Positions 53,891 through 63,237 of a DNA stretch of 64,000 nt are shown here, piece after piece. Position 1 is the first letter of the stretch. Each line of letters starts with the position of its first letter. Source of the stretch: Clostridium sp. D43t1_170807_H7 (GTDB lineage Bacteria > Bacillota > Clostridia > Clostridiales > Clostridiaceae). Location: NCBI RefSeq assembly GCF_015555905.1, contig NZ_JADNLK010000003.1:124001-188000 (forward strand). The letters run 5' to 3'. The position numbers and the translations under genes were made by a program. Below the pieces are notes generated by a model. It made no database searches, was not told the DNA's origin, and saw nothing but the letters and a program-made list of their open reading frames with translations.

Positions 53891-54589
53891 CTATTCAGAT
53901 TTTAATTTAAATCCAATTCCCCATACTGTTTGTATATATTCATTATTCTTATCAACCTTAGAAAGCTTAGACCTTAAATTACTTATATGAACATTAACAG
54001 TATTATCATCTCCCATAAAATCATCTTTCCAAACAGACTCAAAAAGATTGGCTCTTGTAAACACTTTATTAGGATTAGCAATTAATAATTCTAATATATC
54101 AAATTCCCTAACAGTTAAACTTACTTCTTTTCCATTAGCATATACCTGTCTGCTATCAATATCTAATTCTAAATTTTTATGAGTTAATTTACTGCTAATA
54201 CTATTTTGACTAGAAAATTTAGTATACCTCCTTAATTGCGCCTCAACTCTAGCTAATACTTCATTAATATCAAAAGGTTTACTTATAAAATCATCTGCTC
54301 CCATTCTAAGTACTGCTATTTTATCTTCAGCACTAGTTTTAGCTGAAGCAACTATTATTGGCATAACATATTTTTTTCTTATTTCACTTAATAGTTCTTC
54401 TCCAGATATCCCTGGTAACATTAAATCTAAAATTATAAGATCATATTCAAATTGTTCTATACACATCTTCGCCTCTGACCCTGAATAAGCTCCTCTAACT
54501 TCATATCCATTTTGAATTAGCATTTTACATAAAAGTCCATTAATATCCCAATCATCTTCAACTACTAATATTTTTTTATTTAAATCCAT
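53891..54589 (-). CDS. OmpR/PhoB family response regulator
   Basis: Protein of 232 residues. The receiver domain (1-120) has the acidic pocket VVEDDWD and phosphoacceptor Asp55 in IILDLMLPG, the switch residues in IIVASAKTS and the Lys in FISKPFDINE. The C-terminal winged helix (about 140-232) reads LTVREFDILELLIANPNKVFTRANLFESVWKDD...VNVHISNLRSKL. GGGGAG precedes the ATG. Its likely kinase (46927-47814) is about 6 kb downstream, separated by the XRE and exporter genes. Confidence 0.94.
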   Translation of the reverse strand: MDLNKKILVVEDDWDINGLLCKMLIQNGYEVRGAYSGSEAKMCIEQFEYDLIILDLMLPGISGEELLSEIRKKYVMPIIVASAKTSAEDKIAVLRMGADDFISKPFDINEVLARVEAQLRRYTKFSSQNSISSKLTHKNLELDIDSRQVYANGKEVSLTVREFDILELLIANPNKVFTRANLFESVWKDDFMGDDNTVNVHISNLRSKLSKVDKNNEYIQTVWGIGFKLKSE

Positions 54590-54664
54590 ATTTACATTCT
54601 CCCCTATATAAACAACTATATAAATTATACCAAATTTTCAACTAATTAGTTCATTATTATAATA

Positions 54665-54698
54665 AAAACTGATTCCTACTTTAAATATAGGAATCAGC
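54665..54698 (-). terminator. Terminator of uvrB
   Basis: CTGATTCCTA (54669-54678) with TAGGAATCAG (54688-54697), followed on the minus strand by TTTTTATT. Confidence 0.85.
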
Positions 54699-54795
54699 CA
54701 ATTCATTATATATATTTAAGCTATATAATTTAATGCTCAATGTATATTAATCTTAATTATATACATTAAAATATTTAATATGATTTCCAAGGAAA

Positions 54796-56766
54796 TTATT
54801 CATCCTTAAGTCTACTAATCATATCTCTAAGCTCTGCAGCTCTTTCAAATTGAAGATTCTTAGCTGCATCTTTCATTTCTTCTGTATATTGTTTAATTAA
54901 CTTCTTCTTATCCTTAGCGCTTAATTCAACTGCATCTTCTACATTATAGTCAGCAGATTCTTCTGCAACCTTTGTTGCTTCAATTACAGCTCTTACATCC
55001 TTAATAATAGTTTTAGGTACAATTCCATGCTCTTCATTATACTGCATTTGAATTTCTCTTCTTCTATTAGTTTCCTTAATTGCTCTATCCATAGATCCAG
55101 TGATTTTATCTGCATACATTATAACCTTACTTTCTGAATTTCTTGCAGCTCTTCCTATAGTTTGAATCATTGAAGTTTCAGAACGTAAGAAGCCTTCCTT
55201 ATCTGCATCTAAAATTGCAACGAGAGCAACCTCTGGAATATCTAGCCCTTCTCTTAATAGGTTTATCCCAACAAGAACATCAAATTTTCCTAGTCTTAAA
55301 TCTCTTATTATTTCCATTCTTTCAATGGTTTTTATATCAGAATGCATATAAGTAGTTTTAACACCTAACTCAGTTAAATACTTAGTCAAATCTTCTGCCA
55401 TTCTCTTAGTTAAAGTTGTTACTAATGTTCTAAATCCTCTTTCTGTTGTTTTTAAGATTTCAGCATAAAGATCATCTATTTGACCTGTTACTGGTCTTAT
55501 TTCAACTATCGGATCTAATAATCCTGTTGGCCTAATTATTTGCTCTGCTATATTAGTTGAATGATCTAATTCATATTGAGCTGGTGTTGCAGATACAAAT
55601 ATAAGCTGATTAATTTTACTTTCAAATTCAGTAAATTTTAATGGTCTATTATCGTAAGCACATGGAAGTCTAAATCCATACTCAACTAATGTATCTTTTC
55701 TTGATCTATCACCTGCATACATTGCTCTACATTGAGGTAAAGTAACATGACTTTCATCTATAAACATTAAATAATCATCTGGGAAGTAATCTAGCAACGT
55801 TTTAGGTGGAGTACCTGGAGCTCTTCCATCTAATACTCTCGAATAGTTTTCAATCCCACTACAATATCCCATTTCCTTAATCATTTCTATATCATAATTA
55901 GTTCTTTGTCTTAATCTCTGAGCTTCTAACAATTTATCTTGTGATGTTAGCTCTCTTAATCTATCTTCAAGCTCATCTTCTATCTCTTTTATTGCCTTAT
56001 CCAAAGTTTCTTGTGATGCAGCAAAGTGAGATGCTGGGAATATAGCAACATGTTCTCTTTCTCCTAATATCTTTCCTGTTAAAACATCAAACTCTCTTAT
56101 CCTATCTATTTCATCACCAAAGAATTCAATTCTAATTCCTTTTGTAGAAGATGAAGCTGGAATAATATCTAAGGAATCTCCTCTTACTCTAAAAGTCCCT
56201 CTCGAAAAATCAATATCATTTCTTTCATATTGAATTTCTATAAGCTTCTTTATTATCTCATCTCTATCTTTTTCCATGCCTACTCTTAAAGAGATAGTAA
56301 GCTTTTTATACTCATCTGGATTACCTAATCCATAAATACAAGAAACTGAGGCTACTATTATTACATCTCTTCTTTCAAATAAGGCTGATGTAGCTGAGTG
56401 TCTTAACTTATCTATTTCATCATTTATAGCTGCATCTTTTTCTATAAATGTATCAGTTTGAGGAACATATGCTTCAGGTTGATAATAATCATAATACGAA
56501 ACAAAATATTCAACTATGTTATCTGGGAAAAACTCCTTAAATTCAGAGCATAATTGTGCTGCTAATGTCTTGTTATGTGCTAAAACTATAGTTGGTTTTT
56601 GAACCTTTTCAATTATATTTGCCATAGTATATGTTTTACCCGAACCTGTTACCCCTAAAAGGGTCTGATACTTTTCATTATTCTTTATACCATTAGCTAA
56701 ACTTTCAATTGCTGCTGGCTGATCCCCTGTTGGTTTAAATTTAGAATGAATCTTAAATTCTCCCAT
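54796..56766 (-). CDS. uvrB: UvrABC system protein B
   Basis: DNA helicase-like repair protein of 656 residues. Walker [18 protein letters not shown], the beta-hairpin region [30 protein letters not shown] (motif II), motifs V/VI in [31 protein letters not shown] and QTIGRAARN, and a C-terminal UVR motif ([19 protein letters not shown]). UvrB holds the damaged strand for UvrC. Its start is behind GGAGG. In related genomes uvrA follows directly. Confidence 0.98.
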   Translation of the reverse strand: MGEFKIHSKFKPTGDQPAAIESLANGIKNNEKYQTLLGVTGSGKTYTMANIIEKVQKPTIVLAHNKTLAAQLCSEFKEFFPDNIVEYFVSYYDYYQPEAYVPQTDTFIEKDAAINDEIDKLRHSATSALFERRDVIIVASVSCIYGLGNPDEYKKLTISLRVGMEKDRDEIIKKLIEIQYERNDIDFSRGTFRVRGDSLDIIPASSSTKGIRIEFFGDEIDRIREFDVLTGKILGEREHVAIFPASHFAASQETLDKAIKEIEDELEDRLRELTSQDKLLEAQRLRQRTNYDIEMIKEMGYCSGIENYSRVLDGRAPGTPPKTLLDYFPDDYLMFIDESHVTLPQCRAMYAGDRSRKDTLVEYGFRLPCAYDNRPLKFTEFESKINQLIFVSATPAQYELDHSTNIAEQIIRPTGLLDPIVEIRPVTGQIDDLYAEILKTTERGFRTLVTTLTKRMAEDLTKYLTELGVKTTYMHSDIKTIERMEIIRDLRLGKFDVLVGINLLREGLDIPEVALVAILDADKEGFLRSETSMIQTIGRAARNSESKVIMYADKITGSMDRAIKETNRRREIQMQYNEEHGIVPKTIIKDVRAVIEATKVAEESADYNVEDAVELSAKDKKKLIKQYTEEMKDAAKNLQFERAAELRDMISRLKDE

Positions 56767-56937
56767 ATACTCACCTCCAAATTATTATTTATTAATTTAA
56801 ATATTCTCTATAAAATATTTAAACCTTAAATTATCTAAAATTATATTACCTTTAAAATAATAAAATATAAATACATTTTACTTTTTATCTTCACCATTTT
56901 CAAAACTTTTATAATAGGGCACATTCCACTAAATAGA

Positions 56938-56969
56938 AAATAGAGACTAACATCTACGTTAGCCTCTAC
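56938..56969 (-). terminator. Terminator of the PDZ protein gene
   Basis: AGAGGCTAACG / TGTTAGTCTCT-type stem followed on the minus strand by ATTTTCTATTT. Its arms overlap the last codons of the gene. Confidence 0.7.
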
Positions 56970-58234
56970 TTCTTATTTTTAAGCTCATTTATTATGTTTT
57001 TTATATCATCTGGTTTTATTTCAAACATATCTTCTCTTTTAATCATTTTAGGAACTAATAGAAGCCCTAACCTTTTATTTCTAGGTTGTATAATATATTC
57101 TAATACTTGTCCCGAATTATTTTTAACTTTTATTGGGACCTTAAGTATACTATCTCTAGCAACCTTAAAAATATCTCCCTCTGATTTAATATTTTGCCCA
57201 TTAATTTCTATTATTTTATCTCCACGCTTAATTCCAACCTCGTATGCTGGTGAATTAGGAGTGACTTCAAGAACCATAATTCCCTCATCGTCACTTACAT
57301 ATAAGCATTGGCCTTTTTTTTCTACTCTATACTCATATCTCATGATTAATTCAAAAGCTAACGGTGCATATATTATAGATATTATTTGCCCTACTATATT
57401 AATACTAGCTAACTGTGCAACTAAAGCAACTGATATACCATATATTAAAATAGCACTACCACACCTTAATGCCTTAGTTTTCTTTTCTTGAGTAAATGTA
57501 ACATTGCTATAACCCATTATTCCATACAAAGGAATACTTGCTATCATTGCAGTAGCTAATAAAGATAATACTGCTTTATTATTTATAATAGGCCACCATG
57601 ATGCTACATTAGAATAAATTGAATCTTCATCTGCTATACTATTGGTAAAAATCATAAGTATCGCAATTGGTATTGGCCAATATCTACTAAATGAAAATCC
57701 ACCAACTATTTTGTCCTCTTTTTTAGTAAATACAGGTATTGCCCCTCTATTTCCATCAACTATAATTAATAAACCTTCTAAAATATATATTACTCCTACA
57801 AAGGTCATTAATGATAATATATCAACATTTAAAAATAGTTTCATTCCAGTAATACTACTAATAATATTTAAACTAATTCCTATAACACCTAATATAGCAC
57901 TAGAATATGCATATGATATATACTTCTTTTTATAAAATAAAGATAATATTGATATCATAAATATAAACTCTATTCCTGAGTTTTCACTAAATGTAACTCC
58001 AAGCACAGATAATACTATACTTCCAATTGCACCCGCTAATATTCCTAATACAATTTGGGATAATGTAAGTTCTAGAGGGGTATTTAACCCCTCTCCTAAT
58101 GTCATCTTTTGAATAGAAACTATTTTAACATTTTTTAAATAAAATATTATCCCAAATACTACAAGCATAACTAAATGCATTGGCTCAATTATTGCTACTG
58201 CTATAGACTTTAAGCTATGAATTATTAAATCCAT
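56966..58234 (-). CDS. Polytopic PDZ domain protein, MinJ-like
   Basis: Protein of 422 residues with about eight membrane helices in the first 310 residues and one cytoplasmic PDZ domain (about 320-390): VLEVTPNSPAYEVGIKRGDKIIEINGQNI is the ligand-binding part. This architecture and its place behind ftsE-ftsX-ctp match MinJ of Bacillus, which links MinD to DivIVA at the cell pole; in B. subtilis minJ also lies in the ftsEX-ctpB neighbourhood. The ATG follows AGGAGG, 14 bases after the S41 protease gene, so they are co-transcribed. Min function is inferred. Confidence 0.75.
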   Translation of the reverse strand: MDLIIHSLKSIAVAIIEPMHLVMLVVFGIIFYLKNVKIVSIQKMTLGEGLNTPLELTLSQIVLGILAGAIGSIVLSVLGVTFSENSGIEFIFMISILSLFYKKKYISYAYSSAILGVIGISLNIISSITGMKLFLNVDILSLMTFVGVIYILEGLLIIVDGNRGAIPVFTKKEDKIVGGFSFSRYWPIPIAILMIFTNSIADEDSIYSNVASWWPIINNKAVLSLLATAMIASIPLYGIMGYSNVTFTQEKKTKALRCGSAILIYGISVALVAQLASINIVGQIISIIYAPLAFELIMRYEYRVEKKGQCLYVSDDEGIMVLEVTPNSPAYEVGIKRGDKIIEINGQNIKSEGDIFKVARDSILKVPIKVKNNSGQVLEYIIQPRNKRLGLLLVPKMIKREDMFEIKPDDIKNIINELKNKK

Positions 58235-58248
58235 TCTGAGCCTCCTAA

Positions 58249-59514
58249 TTAATTCTTCTCTCTTACTACCTCTAATGCTTTTTGAAATTGTGGATCGATG
58301 CTTCTATCATAATCCATTTCTAATACTTCTTGTGGAATCTCTACTACTATATCTGGCTCTATTCCTGTACCATGAATATTTTCACCATTTGGTGTGTAGT
58401 ACTTAGATGTTGTAACTTTAAGTCCTCCCATGTCATTAGGTAAAACCTTAAGTTGTTGCACTATACCTTTACCAAAAGTTGTTGTACCTATAGTTGTTGC
58501 AGCTCCATGATCTCTTAAAGCACCAGTTACAACTTCAGAAGCACTAGCACTTCCACCATCAACGAGTACAACTAATGGCATTCCAATAGCATCTCCTCCT
58601 ATTGAATTTGATATTACCTTCTTGTTATACTTATCAATTGTATAAGTAACTACTTCTCCTTCTGGAATAAAGTTAGAAGCTATTTCAACACATTCATTTA
58701 AGTATCCACCTGGGTTTCCTCTTAAATCTAATATTAGTTTTTTCATTCCTTGTTGTTTTAATTCATTTAATTTTTCACTAAATTTATCACTTACTTCTTC
58801 ATCACTAAAAGTTGTTATCTGAATATAACCTATTCCATCCTCTAACATTTCACCTTTAACTGATTCAGTTTTAATTTCAGCTCTTACTATCTCAACCTCA
58901 AAAGGTTCTTCTACACCTTCACGCATAATCGTTAATGTAACCGGTACACCTTCTTCTCCTCTAACTCTAGAAACAACAGCCTCTGTGTTTAAATCTGTTA
59001 CTTCATAATCATCAACTTTTAATATTATATCTCCAGCCTTTAATCCAGCTTTTTCTGCTGGTGATCCTTCAACTGGAGCTATTATAGTTATATTATTATC
59101 TCTAACGCCTAATTGAGCTCCTATTCCATAGAAACTTCCTTGGCTTGATTCCATAAACGTTGTAAATTCATCTTTATCCATATAAACAGTATATGGATCT
59201 CCTATAGCTTCAGCCATGCCTTTCATAGCACCTTCTAAAAGCTTCTCATCATCTATTTCTCCATCATACATGGAAAATAACATACTTCGTAGATTAAATA
59301 GATTTGAATATTTTTCAGTGTCTTCAATATTTCCTAAATCACTAACTGCTTTTTCTGGTACAGAGCCAATTATAACACCTTTAGTAGCAAGTATATTTCC
59401 TAAATAAAATACTCCTGCATATGTTATTAATAACACAACTAATAAAATTAAGTATTTAAATATTTTTTTTCCAATATTCTTTGGATTTTTTCCCTGGTCA
59501 TTAAAATTCTCCAT
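58249..59514 (-). CDS. ctpA: C-terminal processing serine protease, S41 family
   Basis: Secreted or membrane-tethered protease of 421 residues. One N-terminal membrane helix (about 19-44), a Ctp N-terminal region with GDPYTVYMDKDEF, a PDZ domain (about 125-210; IIAPVEGSPAEKAGLKAGDIIL), and the S41 catalytic domain with LDLRGNPGGYL, the nucleophile Ser324 in GSASASEV and the general base Lys349 in TTFGKGIVQ. A C-terminal tail follows. Ctp proteases process wall or sporulation proteins. It is downstream of ftsEX, after a terminator, and upstream of the PDZ gene. Confidence 0.94.
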   Translation of the reverse strand: MENFNDQGKNPKNIGKKIFKYLILLVVLLITYAGVFYLGNILATKGVIIGSVPEKAVSDLGNIEDTEKYSNLFNLRSMLFSMYDGEIDDEKLLEGAMKGMAEAIGDPYTVYMDKDEFTTFMESSQGSFYGIGAQLGVRDNNITIIAPVEGSPAEKAGLKAGDIILKVDDYEVTDLNTEAVVSRVRGEEGVPVTLTIMREGVEEPFEVEIVRAEIKTESVKGEMLEDGIGYIQITTFSDEEVSDKFSEKLNELKQQGMKKLILDLRGNPGGYLNECVEIASNFIPEGEVVTYTIDKYNKKVISNSIGGDAIGMPLVVLVDGGSASASEVVTGALRDHGAATTIGTTTFGKGIVQQLKVLPNDMGGLKVTTSKYYTPNGENIHGTGIEPDIVVEIPQEVLEMDYDRSIDPQFQKALEVVREKN

Positions 59515-59572
59515 AAATTCTCTTTCCTTTCTATATAATATAATTTATATTATTTAAATTTCCCTTTATTTA

Positions 59573-59620
59573 CGTAAAACTACAACCCATAACAAAAGTA
59601 ATGAGTTGTAGTTTTAAAAT
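59573..59620 (-). terminator. Terminator of ftsEX
   Basis: AAAACTACAAC / GTTGTAGTTTT stem (about 59577-59616) followed on the minus strand by TTACG and T-rich sequence, between ftsX and the protease gene. Confidence 0.7.
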
Positions 59621-59666
59621 AATTTCTATATATATTTATCTTTGCCTAATTAACAAATTCTATATA

Positions 59667-60557
59667 CTAAACAACTAAGAATTTTCTTAGTGCAAATATA
59701 CTTCCTATTGCTCCAACTACTATACCGCCTCCAACAAAGCAAGCTAATAAAGTTGTTAAAACAAATTGTGGTTGTACTAAGTTTACTATAAACATAGATG
59801 AAACAATCCACTTAAATATTCCGTTATATGCAAAGTATAATATAACGCTTGATGCTAATGAACCTACTGCCCCAATTATTATTCCTTCAATAACGAAAGG
59901 CCATCTAATAAACCAGTCTGTTGCCCCAACAAACTTCATTATTCCAACTTCTCTTCTTCTTGAATATACTGTAAGCTTAATTGTATTCATTATTAAGAAT
60001 ACTGATACCCCTACAAATACTATAAATAATCCTATTCCTACTATTTGAACTACATCAACAAATTTGCTTATTGTATTAATTACATCTTGTTGATTTCCTA
60101 TTCCTTCAACACCAGTCATACTCTCAACTGACTTAGCTACTTCTTCAGCATATGAAGGATCTTTTAAATTAACTATAAATGAACTTGGTAATGGGTTATT
60201 AGTTAAATCATAACCTTCTAATAATCCTTCATTACTCCCTAAATTTTCTTTTAAATTTAAAAACGCTTCATCTTTAGATTCATATGTAACTTCACTAACT
60301 TGAGGTTCTTCCATCAACTTAAGCTCTATTTCTTTTTGGTCAACTAATTTTATGTCATCTTTTAAATATACTTGAATCTGAATTTTAGATGCTACATCTT
60401 CAATACTTTTATTAAAGTTTAATGCTAATAAAGTAAATGTACCAAATACGAAAAAAGTTATTAATACAGTTATCATAGCAGCAACACTGATTGTCCTATT
60501 TCTCTTTATACTCTTTAAAGCATCTACTATAAAATAATTTAACGTGCTAATTTTCAT
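59667..60557 (-). CDS. ftsX: Cell division protein FtsX
   Basis: Membrane protein of 296 residues with the FtsX topology: one helix (about 22-45), an extracytoplasmic domain (about 46-170, starting IQIQVYLKDDIKL), then three helices (about 172-195, 223-247, 268-290). SRRREVGIMKFVGATDWFIRWPFVIEG (about 199-225) is the conserved coupling region. With FtsE it controls wall hydrolases at division. The frame extends upstream, but AAGGGG fits the ATG at 60557, which overlaps the end of ftsE by 11 bases. Confidence 0.95.
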   Translation of the reverse strand: MKISTLNYFIVDALKSIKRNRTISVAAMITVLITFFVFGTFTLLALNFNKSIEDVASKIQIQVYLKDDIKLVDQKEIELKLMEEPQVSEVTYESKDEAFLNLKENLGSNEGLLEGYDLTNNPLPSSFIVNLKDPSYAEEVAKSVESMTGVEGIGNQQDVINTISKFVDVVQIVGIGLFIVFVGVSVFLIMNTIKLTVYSRRREVGIMKFVGATDWFIRWPFVIEGIIIGAVGSLASSVILYFAYNGIFKWIVSSMFIVNLVQPQFVLTTLLACFVGGGIVVGAIGSIFALRKFLVV

Positions 60558-61233
60558 TTTCGTACATCCCCTTCCTATCATCTCTTACAATCATTCCTTT
60601 ATCAATAGCTATAACTCTCTTTTTCATATTATCTACTATGTCTTTTGCGTGAGTTGCCATTAATATAGTTGTTCCAGCTCTATTTATATCTTCTAATAAT
60701 CCCATTATTTCATTTGCTGTTTCTGGGTCTAAGTTACCTGTAGGTTCATCAGCTATTAAGACTGCTGGATTATTAACTATTGCTCTTGCTAAAGATACTC
60801 TTTGTTGTTCTCCTCCTGATAATTCATTAGGGAACATTTTATATTTATGAGATAATCCTACTAGAGATAATACCATAGGCACTCTTCTTCTTATTTCTCT
60901 TTGTGATGCTTCTACTACTCTCATTGCAAATGCAACATTTTCATATACATTTAAAGTAGGTATTAATCTAAAATCTTGGAATACCATTCCAATTTTTCTT
61001 CTGTAGTATGGTATTTGTTTTCTAGTTACTTTAGATAACTCCTTATCAGCTACTATAATTTCTCCCATTGTTGGCTCTACTTCTTTTAATAACATTTTTA
61101 TGAAAGTAGACTTACCTGCACCAGATGGTCCAACTAAGAAAACAAAGTCTCCTGAATCTATCTTTATATTTACATTTGATAACGCTTTAACATTATTATC
61201 ATATATCTTGGACACGTCCTTAAATTCTATCAT
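60547..61233 (-). CDS. ftsE: Cell division ATP-binding protein FtsE
   Basis: ATPase of 228 residues: Walker A GPSGAGKSTFIK, Q-loop GMVFQDFRLIPTLNVYENVAFAM, signature ELSGGEQQRVSLARAI, Walker B VLIADEPTGNLDP, H-loop ILMATHA. The Q-loop 'FQDFRLIP' is diagnostic of FtsE. The frame opens a few codons earlier, but AAGAGGTG points to the ATG at 61233 (MIEFKDVSKIYDN). It overlaps ftsX by 11 bases. Confidence 0.97.
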   Translation of the reverse strand: MIEFKDVSKIYDNNVKALSNVNIKIDSGDFVFLVGPSGAGKSTFIKMLLKEVEPTMGEIIVADKELSKVTRKQIPYYRRKIGMVFQDFRLIPTLNVYENVAFAMRVVEASQREIRRRVPMVLSLVGLSHKYKMFPNELSGGEQQRVSLARAIVNNPAVLIADEPTGNLDPETANEIMGLLEDINRAGTTILMATHAKDIVDNMKKRVIAIDKGMIVRDDRKGMYENEN

Positions 61234-61350
61234 AAATAACACCTCTTACAACTTTAAGTTTAATAACTTTGCAAACTATAAAGCCATTATATCATACAAA
61301 AAGCCATAATACCAATATTAAAGGGCTATTTACCTCATTTTACTATATTT

Positions 61351-62190
61351 TTATTGAAAATCTGTAAATCCTTTTCCTAATACTTCTGTTGATTCATTAA
61401 CAGTTACAAAAGCATCTGGATCTATTTCTTTTACGTCTTTTTTTAAAGCTATAAACTCATTTGAACTTAATACTGTGTATATTATTTTTACATCACTTCC
61501 AGTATATCCACCATTTCCATTAAGCACTGTACACCCTCTATCAATTTTTTTAATTATGTGGTTAACTATAGCTTTTTCTTTTGATGTTATTATAAATACT
61601 TGCTTACATCTATTAAATCCATCTATGAATTTATCTATAACTAAACCAATTAAAATTACACTAAAGAATCCAAATAATCCTTTATCTACACCAAATACAC
61701 TAATAGCCAATATACAAACAAATGAATCTGTAAGCAACACAGATATTCCTATTCCAATAGGAGTAAATTTACTAATAATTGCAGCTATAATACTAGTTCC
61801 ACCTGTAGATGCACCTTGATGAAAAACAATAGCTGCTCCCATTCCTAAAATTATTGATCCAAAGAAACTAGCTAAAAACATATTTTCAGTTAAAATTCCT
61901 GGAGTAAAAAACTTCTCAATTATCCACATAAATACCGAAAGCATTATTGTTGCATAAATACTTTTTGCTCCAAAAGATTTACCTAAAACAAGAAATGCCA
62001 ATATAAAAAGAAAAATATTAAGAACAAGCACAACCATACTAGTTTCTAAACCTAATAATTTATTTATTACTAGTCCTATACCAGATACTCCCCCTGCTGC
62101 AATATCACTTGGAAAGAAAAAGTATTCTAATGCTATTGCCGTTAATGCTATTCCTATTGTCGTCAGTAAATATTCTTTAATCTTTTGCAT
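61351..62190 (-). CDS. YitT family membrane protein
   Basis: Protein of 279 residues with five to six helices in the first 190 residues (the YitT region, IAAGGVSGIGLVINKLLG and FHQGASTGGTSIIAAIISKF) and a C-terminal DUF2179 domain (about 195-279, ending FVTVNESTEVLGKGFTDFQ). Function unknown in the family; sometimes linked to transport. A second, clearly related gene lies 26 bases upstream on the same strand, a tandem duplication. GGGAG precedes the ATG. Confidence 0.92.
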   Translation of the reverse strand: MQKIKEYLLTTIGIALTAIALEYFFFPSDIAAGGVSGIGLVINKLLGLETSMVVLVLNIFLFILAFLVLGKSFGAKSIYATIMLSVFMWIIEKFFTPGILTENMFLASFFGSIILGMGAAIVFHQGASTGGTSIIAAIISKFTPIGIGISVLLTDSFVCILAISVFGVDKGLFGFFSVILIGLVIDKFIDGFNRCKQVFIITSKEKAIVNHIIKKIDRGCTVLNGNGGYTGSDVKIIYTVLSSNEFIALKKDVKEIDPDAFVTVNESTEVLGKGFTDFQ

Positions 62191-62216
62191 AATTATCTCC
62201 TATCCTTTTTTTATTT

Positions 62217-63068
62217 TTAATCCTCATCTATCCCCTTAAATCCTTCTCCCATAACTTCATGGACTTCTCCAACTGTTATAAAGGCATTTTTATCAATGCT
62301 ACTAATATGGTTCTTTAATTTTATAAATTCTCTTCTATCTAAAACTGTATATAATAGTGATGTATCGTTACCAGTAAAGGCACCAACCCCTTTTATAAAG
62401 GTACATCCTCTTTCTAAATCATTTAAGATATATTGACTTATTTCTTTATTTTTTGGACTTATTATTGTAATTTCACTTTTAACTTTAAATCCAGCTATTA
62501 TCTTATCTATAACAACACCATTCACTATAACAGATAATAATCCATATAACCCAATGTCTATACCAAATGTTATTGCCCCTAATAGAGTAACTAAAAAATC
62601 TACCATAAGCAATGATTTTCCTATATTAAAATGAAAAAATTTATTTAATATCTTAGCTATTATATCTGTTCCACCACTTGACGCATTAGCATTAAATACT
62701 ATTGCCATTCCTGCTGCCGCTATTAATGTACCAAATATAGTGGCTAACATTAAATCATTTGTTATAGTAAATGGGAAAAATTTTTGCATTACCCACATAG
62801 ATGTTGATAATAAAAGACTACAATATATACTTTTAGCTCCAAACTTAGATCCTATTACTATTAATGCAATCACAAATAAAGTGGCATCCATAATAAGCAC
62901 AAGAGGTCCAATTGATATAAATGGTATATAATGATTTATAACAATTGCTAAACCTGTTATTCCTCCAGCCGCAATATTATTGGGTTCAAAGAAATATACA
63001 ACTGATATTGCAACTAAAATTATTCCAATAGTTATTAATAAAAAATCTTTAAAATTATCTTTTCTCAT
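62217..63068 (-). CDS. YitT family membrane protein (tandem paralogue)
   Basis: Protein of 283 residues with the same layout as its neighbour: helices in the first 190 residues with NNIAAGGITGLAIVINHYIP and NANASSGGTDIIAKILNKFFHF, then DUF2179 (ending FITVGEVHEVMGEGFKGIDED). The two share the motif order GGVSG/GGITG, ASTGGTS/ASSGGTD and GxGF near the end but have diverged widely, so the duplication is old. AGGAG precedes the ATG. It is the first gene of the pair. Confidence 0.92.
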   Translation of the reverse strand: MRKDNFKDFLLITIGIILVAISVVYFFEPNNIAAGGITGLAIVINHYIPFISIGPLVLIMDATLFVIALIVIGSKFGAKSIYCSLLLSTSMWVMQKFFPFTITNDLMLATIFGTLIAAAGMAIVFNANASSGGTDIIAKILNKFFHFNIGKSLLMVDFLVTLLGAITFGIDIGLYGLLSVIVNGVVIDKIIAGFKVKSEITIISPKNKEISQYILNDLERGCTFIKGVGAFTGNDTSLLYTVLDRREFIKLKNHISSIDKNAFITVGEVHEVMGEGFKGIDED

Positions 63069-63171
63069 AAAAATACTCCTTACAAATTAAAACTATTTGT
63101 ATTATTTTACCTCACTCTACTTTTTTTATCCTTAATGACTTAACATACTTCACCATTATATACCTTTTTAA

Positions 63172-63207
63172 CCATAAAAAAACTGCGATTTTTTATCGCA
63201 GTTTTAA
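63172..63207 (-). terminator. Terminator of the transketolase operon
   Basis: AAAACTGCGAT / ATCGCAGTTTT stem (about 63179-63203) followed on the minus strand by TTTATGG, 30 bases past the transketolase stop. Confidence 0.9.
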
Positions 63208-63237
63208 GTGGTAAATAGCTGTCTTGTGGTATATAAT

